Position numbers and translations under genes: made by a program. This document shows, in pieces, positions 22,326 to 31,805 of a stretch of DNA of 48,004 nucleotides. Source of the stretch: Oscillospiraceae bacterium. Its GTDB lineage: Bacteria > Bacillota > Clostridia > Oscillospirales > Oscillospiraceae. Below the pieces are notes generated by a model. The model had not been told where the DNA came from. It searched no databases and saw only the letters and a program-made list of their open reading frames with translations. The DNA lies in assembly GCA_015067995.1 (NCBI GenBank), contig SVLJ01000019.1, forward strand, positions 1 through 48,004. The letters are read 5' to 3'. How positions within the stretch are numbered: the first letter of the stretch is position 1; every line of letters starts with the position of its first letter.

Positions 22326-22538
22326 TCATGCCGCTGTAAAGAGAATCAGCTTTTTTGCCGTCATCAGGCCGTGTCTAGCAGGGCGAAGCATTGCGGCGTG
22401 ACTTCTTTCCGGTGCATCTGTCAGTACAATGATGTCATTCATTGGGATTTCAAACAGATGGCTCAGCGCACACAGGTGGTCCACACTGGGAAGGCTGATG
22501 CCTCGCTGCCAATGGTAAACCGTCTGTGAAAAGGCGGT
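22326..22538 (-). pseudogene. XRE-family helix-turn-helix regulator relic
   Basis: The minus strand encodes ATAFSQTVYHWQRGISLPSV then DHLCALSHLFEIPMNDIIVL, the second half of a Cro/XRE helix-turn-helix domain, continuing about 30 residues to a stop at 22326-22328. The first helix and any start are missing. Its 5' boundary is uncertain because it runs into the kinase relic on the other strand at about 22525-22545. Confidence 0.55.
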
Positions 22539-22647
22539 TGCCTTCGAAAAGACCTATCTTCCTGTCAAAAACGAGCCTCTGGAACGTAAGTACCGTCAGT
22601 TCGGCGCACTGTATCAGGCCGCGCTGGATGTCATGCGGATGGATTGA
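22530..22647 (+). pseudogene. C-terminal relic of an FGGY carbohydrate kinase
   Basis: In frame AVAFEKTYLPVKNEPLERKY then RQFGALYQAALDVMRMD and a stop at 22645-22647. This is the usual end of xylulokinase-type FGGY kinases, compare the intact gene at 45492-46973. No start or kinase core remains. It lies directly before the truncated transporter gene. Confidence 0.55.
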
Positions 22648-22676
22648 TCCGCCTTTCCGATACAAGGAGAATTCCT

Positions 22677-23045
22677 ATGAAGAAAACCACCGGACAGCTG
22701 ATCTGCCTTGCCTGCGCCCTGATGTTTTTCTACGGCTTCTTTCTGGGCGGCACGCAGCTGGTCATCGTTGACATTGCCGCCGCTTTCGGCGTCGGCACCA
22801 CCGGCATGGGTATGCTGGTGTCTGCTCAATATGCAGCAGCCGTCATTGCGCCCATTGCCGCCGGCGTTCTGGCAGACCGTCTCGGCAAGAAGCCGCTGCT
22901 GATCGCCTTTTCCGCCGTATTCGGTATCGGCTGTGCGCTGATCGGTCTCTCCCCCGCCCTGATCATCTATATTCTGGGTGCCTGTCTCACCGGCGCCGTG
23001 GGTGCACTGCTTTGCACCGGCGTTCTGAAGTCCGAAAAGCACTGA
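22677..23045 (+). pseudogene. Truncated MFS transporter
   Basis: A 122-residue product that starts properly (ACAAGGAGAATTCCT before ATG) with MKKTTGQLICLACALMFFYG. It has about four hydrophobic helices and the MFS loop 2-3 signature as GVLADRLGKKPLLIAFS near residue 62. After GAVGALLCTGV it ends abruptly with LKSEKH, which looks like the C-terminal tail of a normal-length transporter. Full MFS proteins have about 390-400 residues and twelve helices, so an internal deletion has probably joined both ends. Not expected to transport. Confidence 0.65.
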
Positions 23046-23200
23046 TGTCCACGAATATTTGCAGAAAAGGAGCCGTCTCAAGGATTATTTCCTCCGTTCC
23101 CCCGGCAGTTGGGATCGTTTGACTGTGGTGACAGCATCCCTTGCCCACAGCAGACAAACAATCATATATAGGCCAGGGGTGCAATTCAACATAACGGAAT

Positions 23201-23241
23201 ACAGGGACTCTGTACCGCAAATTGCGGTACAGAGTCCCTGT
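23201..23241. terminator. 41-nt near-perfect palindrome
   Basis: Two 20-nt arms, ACAGGGACTCTGTACCGCAA at 23201-23220 and its complement at 23222-23241, around one A. The hairpin lies 28 nt beyond the end of the small reading frame that follows the M20 gene on the minus strand, so it could end the long peptide-uptake transcript. T runs are poor, which leaves other roles open. Confidence 0.55.
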
Positions 23242-23268
23242 ACGTATCATCCAAAAAGAAGGACTGTT

Positions 23269-23559
23269 TCACCGAGGGCAGGCATATGCACCGCCACCTG
23301 TCGGCCAAGCCGGGTGGTGACATACGGATACGGCGCGATCAGCACATCCGGCTGCAGCTGAAATACCACGGGAATCGGGATTCGCAACGAAAGCGTTAAC
23401 GACGGCAGCCGCGGCGTTCCGCAGCCCCCCGGAAACGACTGTTTTGCAGTTTGTGTGATATAACGGAGAACGCAAATATTGCACCTGGTATTCCGCCTGC
23501 AATACACCTTCATCAAAAACATTGCGATTGCGGCAGCCGATCACGCTGCCGCAGTTCAT
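23269..23559 (-). CDS. Hypothetical protein coupled to the M20 peptidase gene
   Basis: A 96-residue frame beginning MNCGSVIGCRNRNVFDEGVL. Its ATG overlaps the stop codon of the M20 gene (ATGA), and AGAGGAAAAGACAAT provides a ribosome site, the usual sign of translational coupling. The first 60 residues look ordinary, the last 30 are cysteine- and proline-rich and may result from a frameshift, since a second minus-strand frame (23247-23522) is also open. No family recognised. It may be a decayed gene. Confidence 0.35.
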   Translation of the reverse strand: MNCGSVIGCRNRNVFDEGVLQAEYQVQYLRSPLYHTNCKTVVSGGLRNAAAAVVNAFVANPDSRGISAAAGCADRAVSVCHHPAWPTGGGAYACPR

Positions 23560-24944
23560 ATTGTCTTTTCCTCTGTACCCAGATTCAAAAGAACATTTCC
23601 ATGCCCATCATACCGAACAGCATTCCGATCCAGAATGAATCCATTTGTATAAGCAAGATACTCTCCGATACCGGTGAACGGCGGCTGATAGTCCTCCATG
23701 ATGCTGTAGCAGCGCCGGGCGTCGTTCCGGAGAAGCAGCTCCAGTGCCAACATATGAAATCTGACAATATCCAGACAGGCTGCCTCCGGATCCGCGATCC
23801 GGTAATCCACTCCATGAGCACCGCCAACTACGCCGCCAATCAGGGGATGGATAACCGGCATCACACAGGATACATCTCCCAGGTCCGTGCTGCCGCCGCT
23901 CCAGGTATCCGGGCCATAACTGGTTTTCACAAGAAAACTCTCCATGGCATCCCGTGCCAGCTCCAGAAATGCCAGCGAACGGCTGCGGGGTGAATAACCC
24001 GGCCTGTCCTGCAGCATGACTTCTGCCCCCAACGCCGCGGCAGAAGCCGCCAAAGCGCGGTTTACCTTTTGATTGGCACTCCGGATCGCTTCCATAGATG
24101 CGCCACGGACATAGCATTCCATGGTCACGCAGTCCGGGATAGCATTGACTGCTGTGCCGCCTTTGGTGATGATGGGGTGTACCCTGATATGCGCGTTGTC
24201 CCGAAAGGTTTCGCGCAGAGCATTTATGGAATTCAGTCCCTGATTGGCGGCATACAGGGCATTTACTCCCGCATGAGGAGCCCCTCCCGCGTGGGAGGAA
24301 CGACCCATATAGGTGATCTGTTTGGTGATAAATCCATTGCCGCCGCCCCGGATAGCACCGACATGACTGGGGATGGAGGCAGAGTGGCACATCATCGCCA
24401 CATCCGCACCATCCAGCATCCCACGGTACATAAACTCCGGCTTGCCACCGTAATAGTGGATAATTCCATCGCGGCGCAGCTGCTCCCGATATTCGATCTC
24501 AATGAGCTCCTCGGCAGGGACCGCTGTCAGGCGGATCTTTCCGCAGAGTCCCTCCAAAGAACCCGGTTCTTTCAGCGCAGCCGCCAGGCCCAGCAGAGCG
24601 GCTGCCTGACAGCAGTGACCGCAGGCATGTACCGCCCCGGTCTCAGGGTCCGCATCCGGGTGTCCCTCCACCAGCAGCGCATCCAGTTCACCGAACACAA
24701 GGACTGTCGGCCCGGGACGTCCTGTATCTATATCCGCATAAAAACCGGGAATATTCCCTGCCGCCACTGGGGAATACCCCAGTGCCGTAAATGCATCCCA
24801 AAGATACCTGTGGGCTTTCCATTCCCGAAATCCCGTTTCCGGATTCTCCCAGATATACTGACACGCATTTAATGTCAGCTGACGATGCCGGCTGATATTT
24901 CCAAACAGCAATTCTTTCCTTTTCGTATCGATCTGGTTTTCCAT
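23556..24944 (-). CDS. M20 family peptidase (AbgA/AbgB-like)
   Basis: A 462-residue metallo-peptidase/amidohydrolase. It shows IWENPETGFREWKAHRYL near residue 31, VLVFGELDALLVEGHPDAD near residue 80, the metal site VHACGHCCQAAALLG near residue 105, VPAEELIEIEYREQL with the Glu pair near residue 140, the dimer-domain histidine in GRSSHAGGAPHAGVNAL, and GGSTDLGDVSCVMPVIHP near residue 360. In related AbgB enzymes the metal site is HACGHN; here the residue after GH is Cys. The GGGAGG site lies 7 nt before ATG. Third hydrolase in the operon behind the peptide importer, 36 nt after the alpha/beta hydrolase. Likely substrates are small N-acyl amino acids or dipeptides. Confidence 0.88.
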   Translation of the reverse strand: MENQIDTKRKELLFGNISRHRQLTLNACQYIWENPETGFREWKAHRYLWDAFTALGYSPVAAGNIPGFYADIDTGRPGPTVLVFGELDALLVEGHPDADPETGAVHACGHCCQAAALLGLAAALKEPGSLEGLCGKIRLTAVPAEELIEIEYREQLRRDGIIHYYGGKPEFMYRGMLDGADVAMMCHSASIPSHVGAIRGGGNGFITKQITYMGRSSHAGGAPHAGVNALYAANQGLNSINALRETFRDNAHIRVHPIITKGGTAVNAIPDCVTMECYVRGASMEAIRSANQKVNRALAASAAALGAEVMLQDRPGYSPRSRSLAFLELARDAMESFLVKTSYGPDTWSGGSTDLGDVSCVMPVIHPLIGGVVGGAHGVDYRIADPEAACLDIVRFHMLALELLLRNDARRCYSIMEDYQPPFTGIGEYLAYTNGFILDRNAVRYDGHGNVLLNLGTEEKTI

Positions 24945-24980
24945 AAAGACCTCCCGTATCGCCGCGAGGGGCTCCGGCCA

Positions 24981-25826
24981 TCAGCCGCAGCAGCCTTCCG
25001 CCATTTGCGCGATCTTCTGATAGATCATCTTTATCAACGCGATTCTGCAAGACGGAATGGTATGGCCATCCTGCAGCTCCTGATAGGTGACATCCAGCCC
25101 CCGTTCTTTCAGCAGGCGGAAGATCGGCTTAATGTGCTGTTCCGGCGGAACCACCACATCTTCGGCAGCGCCGATGAAATGCAGCGGCATGGTCTGAGGG
25201 ATCTTTTCCGCCAGTGCGTCAAACCGCCACTCCTTTGCATGGGCAGCAACGTCTTCCTCTAAAAAAGAATCATACGGTGTTCTGAAATATCCATACTTCT
25301 GAGAAAGCATCAGCTGATCAAATAATTTTCGTTTTTCCTCGTAAATATATCCGATGTCTCCGGGAGCGATCAGCACCGCTCCCTTGACAGCCGCACCGCA
25401 GGCAATGGCGTTCAGCGTCGCAAAGCCACCCATGCTGTGACCCACCAGAAACACTTTTTCCGGATCGATCATATACTTGTCCGCATGCAGGCGCAAATGC
25501 TCCAGCACAGACGCAACATCTTCGATCACGTGAGAAAAACAGTAGTCTCCATGGCCGCCCCAAACACCGCGGTATGAAAAATACGCCGTGGCAATACCCA
25601 CTCTGCGCAGCGCCGGCGGCACATCCATATTCTGCTCAAGACCGGGATATCCGTGAAGCAGCAGTACCAATGGCGTGCGTTCATCCCGGCTCTGTGCGGC
25701 AGGCAAAAGAATTCGTCCATATACATTGCTGCCATGACTTTTGACCACCAGGCCAACGTTTCTGGCCGGGATCGCAAAAGAAATTTCCTCGCCGGGATCA
25801 GAAAACAAATATCGTTCTGAAAGCAT
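24981..25826 (-). CDS. Alpha/beta hydrolase
   Basis: A 281-residue alpha/beta-hydrolase. The oxyanion segment PLVLLLHGYPGLEQNMDV lies near residue 52, the nucleophile elbow VFLVGHSMGGFATLNA near residue 125 (Ser of GHSMGG), the acid probably in FIGAAEDVVVPPEQH near residue 226, and the histidine in QDGHTIPSCR near residue 255. The start is ATG after ACAGGAGAAATGC. No signal peptide. The build resembles dipeptidyl-peptidase-like or cinnamoyl-esterase-like small hydrolases, and its place between a D-amino-acid deacylase and an M20 peptidase suggests cleavage of an ester or peptide bond in an imported conjugate. Confidence 0.85.
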   Translation of the reverse strand: MLSERYLFSDPGEEISFAIPARNVGLVVKSHGSNVYGRILLPAAQSRDERTPLVLLLHGYPGLEQNMDVPPALRRVGIATAYFSYRGVWGGHGDYCFSHVIEDVASVLEHLRLHADKYMIDPEKVFLVGHSMGGFATLNAIACGAAVKGAVLIAPGDIGYIYEEKRKLFDQLMLSQKYGYFRTPYDSFLEEDVAAHAKEWRFDALAEKIPQTMPLHFIGAAEDVVVPPEQHIKPIFRLLKERGLDVTYQELQDGHTIPSCRIALIKMIYQKIAQMAEGCCG

Positions 25827-25896
25827 GCATTTCTCCTGTTCCACCATTCAACGGTTTTTTCATACTGTGCCTCACACGCCAGAGCATTGCTCCCAC

Positions 25897-27501
25897 TCAT
25901 TTGCAAAGCAGGAACTGTCCTGCCCTTTTTTCAGGATAGCTGCCGTCACAGTATGCCAGGCAGCCGTTTACAAACACATTGCGGATTCCCTCGGAAGGCA
26001 GGTCAGGCTGAAAATATGTAGCGTTATCCTTTACCTTTTCCGGGTCAAAAATGGTGATGTCGGCAAAACAGCCTTCCGACAGTCGTCCGCGTTCCCGCAT
26101 CCCCAGGATCTCCGCAGGCAGTCCCGTCATTTTGCGTACAGCCTTCTCCAGCGGCATCAGGCCGTGTTCCCGGTTCAGGCGCAGAAACCGTGTGAAGGTC
26201 CCCATACTTCTGGGGTGAGGCTTTCCTGCCATACCGTTTCCGGAAAGGATGTCATAGCCAAAGCCGTCCGAACCCACAGCGATATCCTGCCGCGCCGCGA
26301 TCTCCAATACATCGCTCTCGCTCATGGCATGATAAATGGCATTGACACGACCATTGCAGGCAATGAAAAATTCACGGAAGGCCTCCGCCGGTGACTTGCC
26401 CAGCAGATCCGCTGCCTCCTGCAGCGTCTTTCCGTCCAGCTCCGACATAGCGCCAAAGGTGTCGGATATCCAGATGGCCGCACTTCCTCTGCGGCGACGG
26501 ATCTCCGCATCAATGTCCGCCTGCATTTGCTCAAACATCGCGTCATCACGCAAATTGGAAACAGAATTGCCATTTAACTTGGCCCAACGGGGGATCAAAT
26601 TCATCAAAGTGCTGGAGGCTGTATACGGATACTGATCGCATGTGATCCTCATTCCCTGACCATTCAAATCATCAATGCGCTCCAACAGCTTGCGCACATC
26701 ATCATTGCCGACAGGATACATAACCTTCAGATGGGAAATATGAATATGTGCCCCTGTTTCCTTTGCTACACGAGCCATTTCGTCCAATGCCTGAAAAACG
26801 TATGGGGCTGTCTCGCTTCTCATGTGAACAGCCACCATTCTGTCACGCTTTGCCGCCTCTGCAGACAGTGCGATCAGTTCCTCTGTCAGGGAAAATTTTC
26901 CGGGCACATACGTCAATCCAAGAGAAAGTCCGGCAGCGCCCTGATCCAGCATTTTAGCGGTCATTCCGCACATTTGATCCAGTTCTTCCGCAGTCGGCAT
27001 TGCCTCTCCGGGATTTTTCATAACATATTTCCGCACGGTGTTATGTCCCACCAAAGATGCCATATTGATGGCCAGCCCCTGTACAGTCAGCTCATCCCTG
27101 TAGGTGGAAAGATCAAATGCCCGATATTCCTCTCCGGTTTTCAGCGGATGTACATAATAGGCAGAGAATCGCTTCCCTATCGTTGCGTGAATCCGGTCAT
27201 TGTTTGGGACCAATGAGTTTCCGCAGTTTCCAACCACCTGAAGCGTGACTCCCTGGCTCAGAGCACTTTCAAACCCCGGCGCACAATAAGGTGCCGCGTC
27301 GGAGTGGGTATGGAGATCGATAAACCCCGGCGCAACGATCATGCCGGCAGCATCTATACTCTCTCTGCTGGGAAGTCCCGGATCCTTGGATATTGCAGCG
27401 ATCCGATCTCCCCGGACATACACCGTTGCACGAAACGGCTCAGTGCCGGTTCCATCTACTACAGTTCCGTTTTGAATGGCATAGTCAAATATCTGTTTCA
27501 T
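25897..27501 (-). CDS. N-acyl-D-amino-acid deacylase family amidohydrolase
   Basis: A 534-residue amidohydrolase of the D-aminoacylase group, which removes acyl groups from N-acyl-D-amino acids or related dipeptides. Seen: DYAIQNGTVVDGTGTEPFRA at the start, the metal motif VAPGFIDLHTHSD near residue 63, VVGNCGNSLVPNN near residue 92, HMRSETAPY near residue 228, IHISHLKVM near residue 252, AVGSDGFGYD near residue 415 and the C-terminal GRLSEGCFADITIFDPEKVKD. ATG after GGAGCTGAGTG. It lies 80 nt behind the ABC ATPase, past a hairpin. The enzyme points to D-amino acids from peptidoglycan or racemised protein as the imported food. Confidence 0.9.
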   Translation of the reverse strand: MKQIFDYAIQNGTVVDGTGTEPFRATVYVRGDRIAAISKDPGLPSRESIDAAGMIVAPGFIDLHTHSDAAPYCAPGFESALSQGVTLQVVGNCGNSLVPNNDRIHATIGKRFSAYYVHPLKTGEEYRAFDLSTYRDELTVQGLAINMASLVGHNTVRKYVMKNPGEAMPTAEELDQMCGMTAKMLDQGAAGLSLGLTYVPGKFSLTEELIALSAEAAKRDRMVAVHMRSETAPYVFQALDEMARVAKETGAHIHISHLKVMYPVGNDDVRKLLERIDDLNGQGMRITCDQYPYTASSTLMNLIPRWAKLNGNSVSNLRDDAMFEQMQADIDAEIRRRRGSAAIWISDTFGAMSELDGKTLQEAADLLGKSPAEAFREFFIACNGRVNAIYHAMSESDVLEIAARQDIAVGSDGFGYDILSGNGMAGKPHPRSMGTFTRFLRLNREHGLMPLEKAVRKMTGLPAEILGMRERGRLSEGCFADITIFDPEKVKDNATYFQPDLPSEGIRNVFVNGCLAYCDGSYPEKRAGQFLLCK

Positions 27502-27532
27502 CACTCAGCTCCTGCTGCAAATAATCCAGAGC

Positions 27533-27557
27533 AGAGCCGGACAAAGCATCCGGCTCT
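27533..27557 (-). terminator. Hairpin between importer and deacylase genes
   Basis: AGAGCCGGA and TCCGGCTCT with a 7-nt loop, 25 nt beyond the ATPase stop. No T run follows on the minus strand, so read-through into the hydrolase genes is likely. Confidence 0.5.
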
Positions 27558-27582
27558 CCGCTCCCTGTGACAAGATTTTGCG

Positions 27583-28523
<941 letters not shown>

Positions 28524-28527
<4 letters not shown>

Positions 28528-29576
28528 TTGTGTGCCTCCTTCATGCGTTGGATACGGGCACGGAGCACCTCAGGCATGGGCAGCTCCGGTGCGTTGGGAT
28601 GCAGTGCCCAAGTGGCCGCGTAATGGGTCTCGCTGAGCTTGAAGAAGGGCGGCTCCTGCTGGAAGTCGATCTTCATGGCGTACTGGTTGCGGGCCGCAAA
28701 GGCGTCGCCCTTGGGAGGATAGATCATGTTGGGCGGCACGCCGGGAATGCTCATCAGCTTCTCAGAAGTCTCAAGGTCAGGCATGGAGGCCAGCAGTGCA
28801 CGGGTGTAGGGATGGGCAGGCTCGAAGAAGACCTCCTCCGCAGTGCCCTTCTCCACGATCTTACCGGCGTACATGACGTTGATGCGGTCTGCCATGTTGG
28901 CCACAACGCCCATATCATGGGTGATGAAGATCACAGACAGGTTGCGCTCCCGCTTGATTTCGTTGATGAGGTCCAGGATCTTGGCCTGCACCGTCACGTC
29001 CAGTGCGGTGGTGGGCTCGTCACAGATCAGCACGTCCGGGTCACGGGCCAGTGCGATGGCGATAACGATGCGCTGACGCATACCGCCGGAGAACTGGAAG
29101 GGATACTGGTCGAAGCGGCGGTCAGCATCGGGGATGCCGACGGATTCCATCAGCTCCACAGCGCGCTTGCGGGCATCCTTCTTGCTCATATGGGGATCGT
29201 TGAGCTTCAGGGTCTCGGTGATCTGCTTGCCGATTTTCATGATGGGGTTCAGAGCAGACAGGGGGTCCTGGAAGATGAGGCCGATCTTGCAGCCGCGGAT
29301 CTTGTGGTAATCCTTCTCGCCGATCTCCAGCAGGTTCTGGCCCTCATATAGGATCCTGCCGCTTTCCACCACGGCGTTGCCTGCCAGAATGCCCATGATG
29401 GCCTTGATACTGACGGACTTACCGGAGCCGGACTCGCCCACGATGGCAACAGTCTCGCCCCGCTTCAGGTCGAAGCTGATGCCGCGGACAGCCTTGACCA
29501 TGCCGTTGATGGTGCGGAAATTGATGGTCAGGTCCTCTACGGTGAGGACAGTCGCACGATTCATCATATCACTCAT
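28524..29576 (-). CDS. Oligopeptide/dipeptide ABC transporter ATPase, OppD type
   Basis: A 350-residue ABC ATPase forming the heterodimer motor with OppF. Walker [17 protein letters not shown] near residue 47, [14 protein letters not shown], signature [17 protein letters not shown], Walker [15 protein letters not shown]-loop [11 protein letters not shown]. The tail [20 protein letters not shown] is typical; the last part has lost the usual cysteine-rich cluster segment. ATG at 29576 was chosen because AGGAGG is 6 nt before it. It starts 12 nt after the OppC stop. Confidence 0.95.
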
Positions 29577-29587
29577 TGGCATCCTCC

Positions 29588-30751
29588 TCATTCCTGACCG
29601 CGCTGGGTAGGATCCAGCGCCGTACGCAGGCCGTTGCCGAACAGGTTGAAGGCGATCATCAGGACGGAAATGGTCAGTGCCGGGAACAGCGTCAGGTGGG
29701 GATACTGCATCAAAACGGTCTGACCCGCAGCCAGCATAGTACCGATGGAGGGCTCCGGAGGTGCCAGACCCAGGCCCAGATATGCCATGAAGGACTCAGT
29801 GAATATGGCACTGGGGATGGCCACCATGGTACGGGTGATCAGGGGACCGACCGCATTGGGCAGGATATGACGGAAGATCAGGGTGCGATCCGGCACACCC
29901 ATGGTCTGCGCAGCCATGACGTACTCACGGCCGCGGAAGCGCAGGAACTGGGTACGGATCATTCGCGCGGTTCCCACCCATCCTCTCAAGCACAATGCCA
30001 GCACCAGGCTCCACATGCCGGTGCCAAACATCATAATGAACAGGGTAGCCAAAACAACACTGGGGATGGAGTTCAGAATCTCCGTGAAGCGCATCATGAG
30101 CATATCCACCTTGCCGCCGTAGTAGCCGGCGATGGCGCCGTAGATGATGCCGATGATTACATCGGACATGGTGGAAAGCACAGCGATGATCAGAGACACA
30201 CGGGTACCGCGCCACAGACGGGTCCACACATCACGACCCATATGATCGGTGCCCAACCAGAAATACTCCTCCTCTGCACCGATGTACTTATAGTAGTTGA
30301 CCTCCACATCTACCAACGTGACACCCATGATTTCGTGGGGATTGCTGTAGCCAATGATACATCCCTCCGGGAACTTCTCCGGATTCTCCAGAGAGTCCAG
30401 ACGGCGGTTGGTCACTAAACGGCTTCCATCAAAGATGCCAAAGTTCTCCAGCACAGGGATACGGGGCGGCATATTCAGATAATCGGAAAACTGTTCACTG
30501 AAATGATATTCATTCATGTTTGGGCCGAAAATCGCCATGAAAGCTATTGCGCAAATGATCCAGAACGCCGCTATGGCAGCTTTGTTCTGTCTCAGGCGGA
30601 ACATGGCATCCTTAAAGAAGCCCCGGGATACCGTTTCGAAATTAGCATCCATGATCGGATCTTCGGAACGGACAAAGCCAAATTCCCGAGCCGGAATATT
30701 CAACAGATCCGCTGGAATATCACTGAGTGTTTTCTTCGTAACTTCGTTCAT
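29588..30751 (-). CDS. Oligopeptide/dipeptide ABC permease, OppC type
   Basis: A 387-residue permease with six helices. The N-terminal 60 residues are cytoplasmic (SRGFFKDAMFRLRQNKAAI before helix 1), then a large outer loop of about 100 residues, and the binding-protein-dependent EAA loop REYVMAAQTMGVPDRTLIFRHILPNAVGPL near residue 268. FWLGTDHMGRDVWTRLWRGTRVSL is the OppC signature before helix 2. Overlaps the OppB stop codon by four bases. The large loop is longer than in standard OppC and could add substrate contacts. Confidence 0.93.
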   Translation of the reverse strand: MNEVTKKTLSDIPADLLNIPAREFGFVRSEDPIMDANFETVSRGFFKDAMFRLRQNKAAIAAFWIICAIAFMAIFGPNMNEYHFSEQFSDYLNMPPRIPVLENFGIFDGSRLVTNRRLDSLENPEKFPEGCIIGYSNPHEIMGVTLVDVEVNYYKYIGAEEEYFWLGTDHMGRDVWTRLWRGTRVSLIIAVLSTMSDVIIGIIYGAIAGYYGGKVDMLMMRFTEILNSIPSVVLATLFIMMFGTGMWSLVLALCLRGWVGTARMIRTQFLRFRGREYVMAAQTMGVPDRTLIFRHILPNAVGPLITRTMVAIPSAIFTESFMAYLGLGLAPPEPSIGTMLAAGQTVLMQYPHLTLFPALTISVLMIAFNLFGNGLRTALDPTQRGQE

Positions 30752-31707
30752 TTTTTTGCCCCCAGTCTGATCCGAGGATCAATAATACCGTAGGAGATGT
30801 CCACAATCAGCGTGGTCGTCAGACTGATCACCGAGTAGAACATCAGTGCCGCAATGGTCAGGAAATAATCGTTGGCAGTGATGGAATCCACCATCATGCC
30901 ACCTATACCGGGGACAGCGAAGATGCTCTCCACCACCATGGAGCCGCCCAGAATATTCGTGAACATGGGAATGATGATGTTGGCCAGAGGCACCATGGAG
31001 TTGCGGAAAGCGTGGCGGACCACCGCCTGAGATCTCTTCAGTCCCTTGGTACGGGCCAGCAGCATGTACTCGGAGGACAGCGTTTCGATCAGTTCACCCC
31101 GGAGATACCGGCAAAGGGTGGCAATAGAGCCAAAGGACAGAGCCAGCACCGGCAGCACCAGAGATCGCAGCTGCGCCGTCGGCGTTCCGCTGACATTGTA
31201 AATAATGGGAAACCAGCCTGCTTTGCTGGCCAGAAAATACTGCATCAGCGACGCAAACACAAAGGAAGGCACGGAGATGAAAATGACCACCATGAAAGAA
31301 ATGAGGTAATCCGGCAGTCTGTTCTTGAACATACCGCAAACCGTGCCTGCCAGAATACCCAGAGGAATACATACAAACAGCGACAGCACATTCAGCAGCA
31401 TAGATGCAGGAATACGCTCCTTCATAATGGTGAAGGCATCCACACCGGGGCGGAGCACGATGGATGTACCCCAGTTTCCTTCGAAGACAACGCCTCTCAA
31501 GAAATAGACATACTGCACCAGCATTGGTTTATCCAGATGGATCTTGGCCTTCATGGCCTCCAACATCTCCGGCGGCATTTCCGGATTATCAAGCATACTG
31601 TCATAGGGACTGCCTGGCATGAGCCGGAGCGCAAAAAAGCAAAGGGTAAGCATGATGAACAGCGTCAATACCATCATGCCTAAACGCTTGAGGATATATT
31701 TTCCCAC
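30748..31707 (-). CDS. Oligopeptide/dipeptide ABC permease, OppB type
   Basis: A 319-residue permease with six helices. It has GKYILKRLGMMVLTLFIMLT at the start, the PGSPYDSM...PEMPPEMLEAMKAKIHLDKPML loop and the EAA motif EYMLLARTKGLKRSQAVVRHAFRNSMVPL near residue 220. The start codon is GTG, preceded by AAAGGTAGTGTACC. It lies about 100 nt behind the binding protein gene, past an attenuator-like hairpin. Confidence 0.93.
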   Translation of the reverse strand: MGKYILKRLGMMVLTLFIMLTLCFFALRLMPGSPYDSMLDNPEMPPEMLEAMKAKIHLDKPMLVQYVYFLRGVVFEGNWGTSIVLRPGVDAFTIMKERIPASMLLNVLSLFVCIPLGILAGTVCGMFKNRLPDYLISFMVVIFISVPSFVFASLMQYFLASKAGWFPIIYNVSGTPTAQLRSLVLPVLALSFGSIATLCRYLRGELIETLSSEYMLLARTKGLKRSQAVVRHAFRNSMVPLANIIIPMFTNILGGSMVVESIFAVPGIGGMMVDSITANDYFLTIAALMFYSVISLTTTLIVDISYGIIDPRIRLGAKK

Positions 31708-31736
31708 GGTACACTACCTTTCTATATGGTGAAAGG

Positions 31737-31756
31737 CGGGCGGCGCAAACCGCCCG
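31737..31756 (-). terminator. Attenuator-like hairpin between binding protein and OppB
   Basis: CGGGCGG and CCGCCCG with a 6-nt loop and CCTTTC behind it. Such hairpins often keep the binding-protein mRNA more abundant than the permease part. Confidence 0.55.
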
Positions 31757-31805
31757 TCTTTCCTTGTCTAAGAGGGGATGGAATTTTTCCGGTGAAATAC
31801 CGGGA

